64,000 bases of DNA from Macrocystis pyrifera (Eukaryota; Sar; Phaeophyceae; Laminariales; Laminariaceae): assembly GCA_031763025.1 (NCBI GenBank), contig JASSKH010000010.1:4955901-5019900 (forward strand). The letters run 5' to 3'. The position numbers and the translations under genes are program-made. Below the pieces are notes generated by a model. The model did not search any database and was not told where the DNA came from. It saw only the letters and a list, made by a program, of their open reading frames with translations. This document shows positions 45,601 through 54,200 of the stretch, piece by piece. How positions within the stretch are numbered: position 1 is the stretch's first letter; every line of letters starts with the position of its first letter.

Positions 45601-46616
45601 CTAACGAATTTTAAACGGTACGTACGTACACAATAAGGATTCTCGAACCGAAACCAGGAAAATCGTCCTATCCAACTTCAGCCGAAAAAAAAAAATTAGG
45701 GCTTGCCACGAGCTCCGGAGGGCACGGATCGCGCCCCGACCTCGACCATTGTGTCCGGACGGGCTTCCCGTGTCGACTATTTGGCGTTTCGCCGAAAAGT
45801 GCTTGTACCGAAGAGATACGTTCGAAAAAAGTACGAAAAAATCACAAACAAAAATTATACATTTTCTCTAGCTCAAAACTAGTTAGGGTATACTCCCGAA
45901 TAATGTGCCCAATGCACCAACTAAGCGGACGCACTTAAACTGCGGCTGTAAACACAGCAGTACATACCTGGCTCAGGTCCACCTCTTCGACCGTCCAGAA
46001 GCTAGCCTTGGCCTTTTTGTACATGTCCCACAGCTCCGGGTGCTTGATCGGAAACAGCACGAACCGAGACGGGTCCGACCGACAGATGGGCTCCACAAAC
46101 CGCACCCCTCTCGCGCTAGCCTCCTCCGCCGCCTCTACCGCCGACCCGACATTAATCCCCCCCCCCTCCCCTCTCTAACGCGGCCTCGCCAGAAACCTCT
46201 GAAGATGGCGAACGCCGGGGCGACGAGCCCTCCAATTCCGAAACTATCCCGCCGCGTTTTCGCGCCACCGCGGAAGCGGACGGTTTTGAAGCTGCTGGTT
46301 CGGGTGTAACCGTCGGCAACGACTCCACGTCAGTTTTCGTGGTGGCGCCGGCGGCGACTCCAGCAGCCTCATCGTCACGGAATCCAAACGCCACCTCTCC
46401 TGCCTCGACCTTCCCCGACGGTTTGTCCCTTGTCCAGCTGCTTGGCCCCGCCTGGGCCTTGGTTGGCCGCGGCCGTTCTGCCCAACGGTTCGCCGGCTGA
46501 GCTGATCGGAGGGGCTCTGTGGGGGCCGGCCCCGCATCACAAACGCCGCCTTCGCAGTGACCACAGTTGGCTACGGAGGATGGTGGCGCTCGCGCCGCCG
46601 CGCTTGCTCTCCGCAC
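36527..46616 (-). CDS. Ribonucleoside-diphosphate reductase small subunit (class I R2); 5' end unresolved
   Basis: R2 carries the di-iron centre and tyrosyl radical that the large subunit uses to reduce ribonucleotides. Eight consecutive exons (numbered below from the N-terminal side) join in frame: 45968-46156, 42652-42753, 41347-41435, 40123-40217, 39291-39364, 38675-38896, 37918-38016 and 36527-36694. Diagnostic blocks are [27 protein letters not shown] (iron-ligand Asp), [16 protein letters not shown] (Glu and His ligands and the radical Tyr in FYGFQ), [20 protein letters not shown] (Glu and His ligands), and the C-terminal FRLDAEF that docks on R1. All ligands and the radical Tyr are present, so it should be active. 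The 5' end is unclear: an Ala/Pro-rich open frame at 46152-46616 abuts exon 1 but is out of frame by one base across a run of ten G. Confidence 0.93.
36947..37020 (+). repeat. G-tract-linked repeat, fragment, in R2 intron 7
   Basis: G-rich sequence to 36940, then CATGCATGGCCGTAGTCG, CCTACAATGCCGGGACG and CGTCGGGTT. It is preceded by a short LINE-like 3' end (GGGTAGAAAGAACGGTTTA at 36848). Confidence 0.7.
37918..38016 (-). CDS. R2 exon 7
   Basis: [20 protein letters not shown] then [13 protein letters not shown], after TTCCGTCAG and before GTGGGC. A decayed copy of its 5' end lies at 38241-38275. Confidence 0.93.
38241..38275 (-). pseudogene. Decayed copy of R2 exon 7 start
   Basis: On the plus strand CATGCCGATGAGGCCGCACG matches CATACCGATGAGGCTGCACG of exon 7, with flanking similarity. 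In sense orientation it retains the LPC-LIGM coding pattern and an AG just upstream. It lies about 225 bp upstream of the true exon, in intron 6. Confidence 0.7.
38487..38688 (-). repeat. Duplication covering the R2 exon 6 donor side
   Basis: The segment 38487-38545 resembles 38627-38688. Both contain GTGGGTTTCCATCCCGAA and a CCCCACAAATGA block, which in the second copy is the exon 6 end and donor region. The offset is about 140 bp. The first copy has lost the donor sequence. Confidence 0.6.
38675..38896 (-). CDS. R2 exon 6
   Basis: Seventy-four codons: [40 protein letters not shown], and [20 protein letters not shown]. It carries the last Glu/His iron ligands. Acceptor CACCGCGCAG, donor GTGAGA, phase 0. 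A run of 13 G (plus strand, 38922-38934) lies within 40 bp of the acceptor. Confidence 0.94.
39291..39364 (-). CDS. R2 exon 5
   Basis: [20 protein letters not shown] then FAAVE, after GGCATGTCAG and before GTGAGC. The last Glu is an expected iron ligand. Confidence 0.93.
40002..40091. mobile_element. MITE family M2 copy
   Basis: Palindromic copy with GGACTGTAGTCCCATTTCGG on the left and GACTGGACTGCAGTCCC on the right, in R2 intron 4. It ends about 30 bp before the exon 4 donor side, so it is very close to a splice junction. Confidence 0.72.
40123..40217 (-). CDS. R2 exon 4
   Basis: Completes Met and continues [20 protein letters not shown] then [11 protein letters not shown], ending with one base before GTGAGC (phase 1). 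A decayed copy of its 5' end and acceptor lies at 40627-40675. Confidence 0.93.
40330..40615 (+). repeat. TATCACGATCTA simple tandem repeat
   Basis: About fifteen imperfect units of roughly 15-22 bp built on TAGTATCACGATCTA and TGTAGCATCACGATC, in R2 intron 3. Confidence 0.82.
40627..40675 (-). pseudogene. Decayed copy of R2 exon 4 start
   Basis: On the plus strand TGATGTACGTGTCC, then GCAGGGCGTATCTGCTCGTTT, matches the exon 4 edge and acceptor at 40189-40237 (GGAGGGCGTACCTGCTCG). The sense strand keeps CGAGCAG as an acceptor-like site. It lies about 440 bp upstream in intron 3. Confidence 0.78.
41347..41435 (-). CDS. R2 exon 3
   Basis: [20 protein letters not shown] then IAMESIHQE plus two bases of the next Met codon. 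It holds the radical Tyr and the Glu/His iron ligands. Acceptor TTGACAG, donor GTGAGC, phase 2. Confidence 0.93.
41471..41775 (+). repeat. ACGAAACGTC simple tandem repeat
   Basis: Many imperfect units of CGTCACGAAACGTCAC type, period about 10-11 bp, in R2 intron 2 directly next to exon 3. Confidence 0.85.
41945..42600 (-). repeat. 69-bp tandem array derived from R2 exon 2 and its donor
   Basis: Six or seven near-identical 69-bp units (starts at about 42083, 42152, 42221, 42290, 42359, 42428 and 42497) are flanked by more divergent units on both sides. Each aligns to the 3' part of exon 2 plus the first intron bases: the CATCACGATTCCG block and CATCAAGTTTTCCATC correspond to CATCACGATTCCGTCG and CACCAAGTTCTCCATC at the exon edge. 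Central units alternate AGAAGCATACC with AGAACCATACC, making a 138-bp higher-order repeat. In central units the donor GT has become AT; in the distal units GTGAAC and GTGAGC survive. Confidence 0.9.
42652..42753 (-). CDS. R2 exon 2
   Basis: Thirty-four codons, [19 protein letters not shown] then [15 protein letters not shown], after GACGCCCCAG and before GTGAGC. The 3' part of this exon plus its donor is the source of the 69-bp array at 41945-42600. Confidence 0.93.
44926..45000 (-). repeat. tRNA-like sequence, possible SINE head or tRNA pseudogene
   Basis: The minus strand has a box A-like TGGTCAAGTGGTCA and a box B-like GAGTTCGATCCCC at tRNA spacing. The T-stem and acceptor do not pair properly, so it is not a functional tRNA. 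It is the only such copy in the window, inside R2 intron 1. Confidence 0.4.
45376..45402 (+). repeat. CAG trinucleotide repeat
   Basis: Nine or so CAG units in R2 intron 1 (CTG on the coding strand). Confidence 0.9.
45968..46156 (-). CDS. R2 exon 1 (first certain exon)
   Basis: Reads [20 protein letters not shown], then [20 protein letters not shown], then [12 protein letters not shown], before GTATGT (phase 0). The Asp in EEVD is an expected iron ligand. Upstream the frame runs into a ten-base G run, and no ATG is in frame. Confidence 0.88.
46157..46616 (-). CDS. Possible N-terminal extension of R2
   Basis: An open frame of about 150 codons, rich in Ala, Pro, Gly and Arg, begins after CAG at 46617 ([20 protein letters not shown]) and stops just past the G run. 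It has no ATG at its start, so it would be an internal exon. One G fewer in the run would fuse it to exon 1. It could be a real low-complexity leader, or an unrelated GC-rich frame. Confidence 0.35.
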
Positions 46617-46934
46617 CTGGTACGCATGTACGAAGCATATTCACTAATTACTTCAGGGGTCAAGTATTGGTCTACATACCAGGCAATGTATTTAATGTAT
46701 AAAAAGTGTTGATTCAGAGAGTGTTTGTCTAACTTAGGTGGAGCGGTTGCTACAGGAAGAGTAATATTTCTACCAGGTACCTAATAGAGGAGATACCGAG
46801 GACCCCGCTTGACTAGACCAGGTATGATATCGACAACAAGAATATTTTCTGTACATGAAAATATTATTGTGAATTAGTATCTGCATGATACGTACCAGAG
46901 GCATAAAACAAAAAGTTGGCTGTATTGTACCTGG

Positions 46935-47043
46935 TATTACGGGGGACCCTAGTAAATAGGACCAAATACTGTTAGTAAAAATAGTTCAATATATAGGTCA
47001 TTGTGTGTACCGTAGGTCCTATTTACTATGGTCCTCCGCAATA
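46935..47043. mobile_element. MITE family M1, copy 12
   Basis: Complete palindromic copy with TA flanks. The left flank is part of TACCTGGTA, a short motif that recurs across the window. The right end has changes (CCTCCGCAA). Confidence 0.85.
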
Positions 47044-49089
47044 GTCGTTGTTACATACATAGTAGTGGTTTGTTGTCGAAGGCTGAGGAGACATCTTACT
47101 TCTACGAGAATAGTGCGGTCGTGAGGGAGACACCGGGTTCATCAGTCCTCCCACAGCACGCAACGCACCACATCAAGCAAGGCAAAACACGGAGCGTGTG
47201 CTCGTTTGAAACCTGGTACCAGGTATACATCAGGTGGCGGCGGCTTCCCTCACCTTTGCGCATTGCTCTGATGTATCACCGGAGAGCGCCATGCTACCAC
47301 CGTACTGCTGCTGTACTCTCTAGATCACCTCTTGACTCTGTTCACCCTCCGTCATCACGTTAATCGTGAAATCATAATGCTCCTGGTGTATCCAACAACA
47401 GCGATGACGCCAGTAAGACGTACCAACTACCAGTACAACTACCAGTACTCGAAAAACCGGAAAGTTATGAGCGATGATCGAACTCCCATCCAAGCAAGAA
47501 GCACACGACCTTCTGCCAAAAAACGGGCCGCGCACCATCACACATGTGCGGGATGAACCCATCATCCACGATCCATCACAAGCACAATCGAATAACCAAA
47601 GGTGATACATGCATGACGAGGAGAAAGGCACACCGCAAACCCGTAGAGGGTAAGCTCTTGTATCAGGCCGGCACGGAAACTGCGGTACTACTTGCACCCC
47701 TCGCACGCATCGTGCTCCGATCGAAACCAAAATCCTGTTTTTACTCACGACATTTGTACCACTGCTGTCAATCGTTGCTGGGTGCCGATGTGCCCATGGG
47801 CTATTAGGTCTATACTGCCATCAGCTATCACGCTATTAATAGTGAAGGTTGTGTTCTTCACATTGCAGAAAAAGAGGAAGAGGGCTTCAGAGGGAAAATC
47901 GCCGAAAAAAATGACGATTAAACCATCTCCCACAGGCACACAAACTAATACCTACGGTATAACCCAAAGGCTGCTAGACTAGCGGATGTAAAACGACGAT
48001 TACAGCATTGCCCGCAGGCACACGAACCACCTAACCCAAAAGGCAGCTAGACTATTGATATCACATGTGTCAGGAGCTGCACGACAAGCGTGCAGCACGA
48101 TGATGGTGATACTCTGCTGTAGTCTACGTACGCAATCGTACTGCGCCTTGTGGCGTTTCTAGACCCTTACTAAAAATTTTAAGACCGCGCTCACTCGTCG
48201 TTTTTTTTGGTCCCAAAAAAGAACTAAATTTAAATATCAACAGTTCTTTCTTGTACGAGATATAATACCCATCGACATCCTGCACATCCGTACCGATTCT
48301 GCATCCTGGAAAGATCAAAAGATACGAGCTCTTTGGGTACGAAAGTATGAGACGGAGATAATACAACGCAAATACAGCGGTGCGAAGGAGGAGATAGATG
48401 AGGTAAATAAAGCACCGCCGTACAGGAAACACCAGCATCGTACCGGTACACCATTACAAGTTTTTTTTTTTTTTGTTTTTTTGTTTTTTTACACCATTAC
48501 TACAAGTACACCAGACCAGTTAGGCCAGATCTTATGCAATTTTTTTTGAGGTGATTATACGACTGTTTACGGAGGCTTCGGGGTATCTGGTCCCGTTTCT
48601 GATCAGATTTTATCAAAATCACGTCTTATGGGGCCTGTTTGGTGGAAAAAATGTTCCTCCGAGATTTTATCACTCATGAATTTCCAGGAAGTGATTTTTT
48701 TTTACAGCCTTTTCTGATCAACTCTGAAAGTGATAAAATTTGCTTTTGCACAAGACTTCGGAGGCATTGTACAATTTTGTATAGGTTACAGACAGGGCTC
48801 ATGATGGGTCACGACGCTACATGCTTGGTTACTCTTGTACACAGCTGGGCTCCAGCACTCGTGCATCGGCCACTACGGAGAGAGAGGGCATCAATACCTT
48901 GGCCACCATTGCGTCCCTTGCGGCCGCCCAACTGCAGCTGCTCTAGGCAAAACAACTTTGGAGACAAATAGGACGAGACTACAGCAGTATCGAAACAATC
49001 TAACGTTCTTCTTTTCTGACTACGACGGCCGCAAGCAGCTCATGCTCCGCGAGAGCGAGAGCTCGTTGCTGGTCCAGCGACCCCTTACG

Positions 49090-49222
49090 CAGCTCTCCCC
49101 AGGAGGTTCCACGTTCCGTTCCTTCCTTGGAGGAGCTGGTGGTGAAGGTTGATCGCCCAACCCGGCGTGAACGACTCGTTCGTGTCGTGGTCCACGTACG
49201 TAGAGTTCAAGGAAACTTCAAG
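49090..49222 (-). CDS. Possible exon of an unrecognised gene
   Basis: After GAACAG the minus strand reads NRDLEVSLNSTYVDHDTNES then FTPGWAINLHHQLLQGRNGT and WNLLGRA, with GTAAGG near its end. Third codon positions are rich in C and G, and three N-glycosylation sites occur, as in secreted proteins. No family was recognised, and the opposite strand is also open here, so the call is weak. It might belong with the signal-peptide exon at 50238-50603. Confidence 0.3.
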
Positions 49223-49398
49223 ATCTCGGTTCTGTTCTTTTTTTTTTATTCTCCCATGAAATAAAACCAAAAACACCATAAGACGGCACATGGCGCACCG
49301 ATCTGGTGTGGCTTTTTGCCGCAGGAAAATCCGACTTCCTGCCTTTTTCAATCACTCAAAAAATATTGCATGAGATCTGGCCTTAACAGCTGTAATAC

Positions 49399-49507
49399 TA
49401 TTTCGGGGGACCATAGTAAAAAGGACCAAATAGTGTTACAAAAAATAGGTAAATATGTAGGTTTTTGAGTGTGCCGTAGGTCCTATTTACTATGATCCCC
49501 CGTAATA
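49399..49507. mobile_element. MITE family M1, copy 13
   Basis: Complete copy, with TTTCGGGGG at the left end (one change) and CCCCCGTAA at the right. TA lies on both sides. Confidence 0.85.
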
Positions 49508-50237
49508 ATAATACATCGTAAAACGCTACTAATACCATTAAAACATTATTATAGCCGTAGACGCTACTGGTATCGTGCATGTCTCATCAATGATCGGCTG
49601 ATCGGTCGCCGTGTAGACTGGTAGGCTGGGCAGGCAGGTAGTTGGGTAGGTGTCAGGGATCAAGGGAACAAAAATCCCCAAAAAATAAATAATCCGTCCA
49701 AGGATTCGCACTGAAAGATTTCAAGATTTCGAGGGCCAACACGCCGAAGGCTAGCATATATAGCAAATTATCAATGGTCACCGGGTGACACGTGTTCGAA
49801 AGGTGACAGTCCGACAGCAGTCCGACCCACGCTGCCACGAGTACGTGCAAGGATTACAGCAGCAGCAGCAGTAGTGCATGGCGGACAGCGAGCGGCCCAA
49901 GGAGGTCTCCGGTCACAGCCAACGACAGCGCGATTCTGCAAGAGTGTTTAGTGTTATGCATTGGACACGGAACGTCGTGGGCAAGATGTGGGCTATGATA
50001 TCTGTATTATACCGTAGCATAGATGGATGTACGGCGGTCGTGGTGGAGAGTGGAGAGCTTGACGGTACGCTCTCGCGGGAGTTGGCGACGCAGAATCAAT
50101 CTGATGAAGTGGTCGAGAGAGCACCTTCAACCGTGTGTGCTCTAAGCTGGTGCAACGACAGCAACGACCACGTCCACGACCCACGCTAAGCAAACCGGAC
50201 TCCAACTCAACCCCCTCTGCGAAGTCCCAAGCCTCAC

Positions 50238-50603
50238 CTGCTGCGCCGAAGATCTCCTCTCTACGCCCACTCCACCACCTTCATCACCACCATCATCCGA
50301 ACCCGCTGCGGAGCTACCGTTCACTCCAGGCCCAGCATTTCTGGCTTGCAAGCTTTCAGATAGTCTGCTATCCACACCCGGTTGTCCGAAGTCAGCCTCA
50401 CCCCCCACCCCATGGCTGCCGTGGTCATCAGCAGCTCCTTCGCACGCTGCCACCGCATGACGGTCAGCTGGTTTCGAGGGCGGCGCTGCTGCTGCTCTTC
50501 GGGGCACCTCTACGCTGCCGCGGACGGCGGGGCATGTGGACACCATCAGCAGAGCAGCAACTGCAAGGCATGGCACCCTAGAGTAGCGATGCGCGGCTCT
50601 CAT
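50238..50603 (-). CDS. Possible first exon of a secreted protein
   Basis: 122 codons from the ATG at 50603 to CAG then GTGAGG. The start MRAAHRYSRVPCLAVAALLM then VSTCPAVRGS has the form of a signal peptide: a basic N-region, a hydrophobic core and a small-residue cleavage site. The rest is Ala/Gly/Ser-rich with acidic patches and no known domain. It is divergent from the GH5 gene, with about 300 bp between the two start codons, which could be a shared promoter. The strand and reality are uncertain, as the opposite strand also has open frames. Confidence 0.4.
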
Positions 50604-50906
50604 CGCTTTTGATGTTTTGTGTTGCTGACCACACCCCAGGCTGAAGGGCAAGCTCGTGAGGTTGGCCGGACAATAAACGAGGTGGGCTGCTGTGCGTTTC
50701 GCGGGGAGGCGTGTGGTCTGCGTAGAGCTGCGCCACCCTCTTCTATGCGGCTGTGGGGAATGAAGTAGATGCTCGAGATTTTATAAGGGGTTTCCATTAC
50801 ATGAACAAACGTTCGTCACAAGGGACCGAGGGACCCCTGCATTCGTGCGTTGCGTTGGTTGTGTTGTCGGTTGGGCAGTGTTTCAAGGGTTGGTACCTGG
50901 GTATCA
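50604..50906. promoter_or_regulatory. Candidate divergent promoter region
   Basis: The 303 bp between the start codon of the possible minus-strand gene and the GH5 start codon. No clear TATA box is seen at a fixed distance from either start. The assignment rests on position only. Confidence 0.25.
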
Positions 50907-51074
50907 ATGGCGAGATCGTGGCGGACGGGAGTCCTCGGGATCTTTGTGCTGATCAGCAATGTCCTGGGGCACCAGAACTCCGCGGTTAACCTTTCTGGAG
51001 GCCGCAGACTGCTGGAACAAGGGACGAATGAATCTGTCAATGCGAAGTGGCAGTGTGAGCCGCAGTCTGAAAAG
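50907..51074 (+). CDS. GH5 gene, exon 1 (signal peptide)
   Basis: Fifty-six codons from the ATG in ATCAATGGC: MARSWRTGVLGIFVLISNVL then GHQNSA, a signal peptide, followed by a short mature stretch to SEK before GTATGA. It joins exon 2 in phase 0. Assignment to this gene rests on phase, distance and the need for a secretory leader; no transcript shows it. Confidence 0.6.
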
Positions 51075-51154
51075 GTATGAAATGTCATCATGATGTTCGT
51101 CATGTATTCATTATCTGCACGCGAGCATCATCAGCAACTGCCTCAGCTCAAAGA

Positions 51155-51211
<57 letters not shown>

Positions 51212-54200
51212 GCCGCCGCCGCCGCTGTTGCTACTGCAGTTTCCACAGCAGATAAGGAAAAAAGCATGTCTTTGTTCTCGAGGGAGTCTTGGCGCGTGCT
51301 GGGGCTGTTTGGGCGGGTAGGTGGTCTTGGATCTCTCTCCACCCATGGTTGTGCAGGCTATGATAGCCCTCTTTCGATTTTCGTAGATTCTGTCGCGTAC
51401 CTGTGGTATAATTCGGTTGCCACGTGCTGCTGTGCTCTCTTCGCGGTCCACCGCTTCTGCGTGCGTCCTCCGCTCCCCGAGCCCGCTGCTCGAACACAGA
51501 GCATGTGCACACAAAAATGTGATTTGGCTTGTCACTTTTCGTCCTCGTCTGGGCAACTATTAATATAAGAAGTTGTGCCCAACGTCAGCAGTTAGCAGAG
51601 CGGGAGAACAACCACACCCAAGCGTCAGTGGAGTTTGGTACGCCTAGATCATAGCATAACCCCACAAAAAGCCAAAAAAGATCCACCCAGTACGAGTACG
51701 TATCATATTATTATCATTACGGGGGACCATAGTAAATAGGACCAAATATTGTTCGTAAAAATATGGAAATATATAGGTTTTTGTATCTACCTTAGGTCCT
51801 ATTTACTATGGTCCCCCGTAATAGTACCTGCCACAACGCCGGCCAACCACTTCGATGCCTTGCTTCGAATCGAAAGGAGCAGGCCGGGCATACGACAACA
51901 ATGAGGTAGAGCAGTAGAGCAGCAGTGTATGCCGGTTTCGCGTTCGTACGCGTTGATACTTGGGCATTTACCATTAATAACGGCATTGCAGCTGCTGCGC
52001 GTTTGCTTTTGGCGTAATTTTTTCATCGCAGACTTGCCTGAGTAGATAGATGCGACTGCGCTCGTCTTTTGTCCTTCTAGCATTTTAGCATTTTATTACG
52101 GGGGACCATAGTTAACGGGACCAAATTTTGTTATTAAAAACTGGCAAATATATAGGTTTTTTTATGTACATCATAGGTCCTGTTAACTATGGACCCCCGT
52201 AATAGCATTTTCACATGTTCCTATTAATATCACCTTCTGTCTAGGAAACGTCTTGATAGTTTTATGTACTTTGTATTTTTGGTTTTTGGTAATTTTTTCA
52301 CCGAAGACGTAATACGTATGTGTCATCATCCAGCTCCCATCACCAACATCATGTACCAATTAATTGGTCTACTTTGGTCTACGAGTAATATATATGTCTC
52401 CTTTCGCCTACTACTGCTGTTCTTGAAAAATGCTGTTTCTGGACGCTGGACATTCGTTTGGTACCACAGCAGCAGTAGTCGACAGCAGGTATTAACAGCA
52501 AACCCCCTCCCTTTGTCCTCCCGCGCAATGTGTTACTCTCTCGCGCCCGGCTCCGCGGTTGCATCTTTGTATCTGCCGCTGTTGCTGCGACTTTTGCTCC
52601 GACATACTGAGCAGGAGCTGAGCGAAAACTTGAACGCATACCATCTCAGGGGGGTCAATCTGGGGTCCTGGATGGTCCTGGAGCCCTGGATAACGCCTTC
52701 GATGTTCTTCCAATTTCTCGGAAAGGTATGGCATCATACGTCCCCCTACACACTATTATAGTATGTGTACTATACTAATACTATACACTACTGCTGCACT
52801 ACTGCTGCACTACTACTACAATACGCTACTGCTGTACCACTATTACGGGGGACCATAGTAAATAGGACCATATACTGTTACTAAAAATAGCAAAATATAT
52901 AGGTTTTTGTGCGTAGCGTAGGTCCTATTTAAGATGGACCCCCGAAACAATACTATACATTACTGCTGCCTGTACTATTAATACTATACACTAGGAACTG
53001 TACTATTAATACTATTAGCGTATACTACGTATTAATAGTAGTTCCTCTGTGCCCTATTATTTTGTATACCGTACCATTAATTTTATCGTGCGTGTGCCGA
53101 TTTGTGGTGGGTGGGTGGGTTGCGGTCGACCGTAATGTTGCGTTACGTACGCAACAGCAGTAGTTTTGTTCTTTTAGCCCACCGGTGTTGCAGCGTGCCA
53201 CTGCTGTGAATAGTATCATTAACCCCTTTTGCGGCCAAGAGATATGGCAGGACCAAGCAAGGCAACGAGATCATTTTGTTCGTTAGGTGCTATCAACCGT
53301 GTAGGAGCGCTTGAAACAGCGTGATCACCCGCCAGCAGTATGCACAGGTACTGCTGTACCATAGGGTAATATTGCGCGCGTGCCTTGCGACTCCTTGCCT
53401 TTAACCATTGTAACTCGGACACCAACCATTGTATCACCCCCAATCACGCAGTGGCCATCGCTGTAGTCGTCACGTTTCATCGTCGAACCCCCCCCCCCCT
53501 GAAGTCCCAAGACTGTTAATGCAGTACCAGGTATAGTCTACAAGGTACGATAATACTATTAATAAGTACAGCAGTATTGATATAATTTTATAACGTGGTA
53601 CAAGTACTACGTAGTAATGTGATTTTTTTTTTCATCTTTTTTTTGTTTTATGCGGTGGGTTCCGTTGAAGCGCAGGAGGTTTCCGCTGAAGGGGAAGGCA
53701 AGAACCAGATCGGGATGGACATGTACACCTTCTGCCAGGCGCTAGGACCTAAGGAGGTCAGTGGAGGCGTACACGAGGCATGCGTGGCTGTTTGTGTCTC
53801 AGAGTCATCAAGTACGGCGCGAGCAGCTGTCAATAGCGGAGCTAACTGTAGGGCTCACAAAAACAAACGCGGCGTGGTCACCTGGCACCACCTACCCTCA
53901 CCATGGCTTAGCCGAGTTTGCTGTGGCGGTTCAACAGCAACCGAAGCTAAACGTGTGTGAGGTAACCACAAATCGAGGCGTGGGCACCTGACACCACCCA
54001 CCCTACCCTCACGATACAGTATGCCTGGTATACCTCACTGCCTTTTGGGGATTTGATCATACTTGATTGTAATGTACAGGTAGACTTCACCCTATGCCGC
54101 GTAATGGCTGATGACACCACGTGCCTTGCCGATAGTTTTCACCCTTGTGGAACATGAAAGGGGAACAGCGACGAAAACATCTCATACCTCGATCAGATCA

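Larger units (their letters stand above)
46620..50237. other. Mostly intergenic; two MITEs
   Basis: It contains M1 MITEs at 46935 and 49399 and several T runs (48463-48490, 48541-48548, 49239-49247). A GC-rich patch at 48840-49240 has coding-like composition on either strand, but no complete exon could be defined apart from the doubtful one at 49090-49222. The R2 start codon and promoter are probably at the left end. Confidence 0.45.

Noticed and set aside
48840-49150. Plus-strand frames with coding-like composition (SDYDGRKQLMLRESESSLLV)
   Set aside because: Open on both strands, no defined acceptor and donor pair, and no continuation in phase. The minus-strand alternative at 49090-49222 is listed only as a weak candidate.
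49690-49790. tRNA-like sequence on the minus strand with AGTGCGAATCC
   Set aside because: The box B-like part is weak and no box A or pairing stems fit, so it is not called even as a pseudogene.
51090-51320. Leu-rich or Ala-rich protein frames over the CTG array
   Set aside because: They are translations of the triplet repeat in intron 1 of the GH5 gene, in all frames and both strands.
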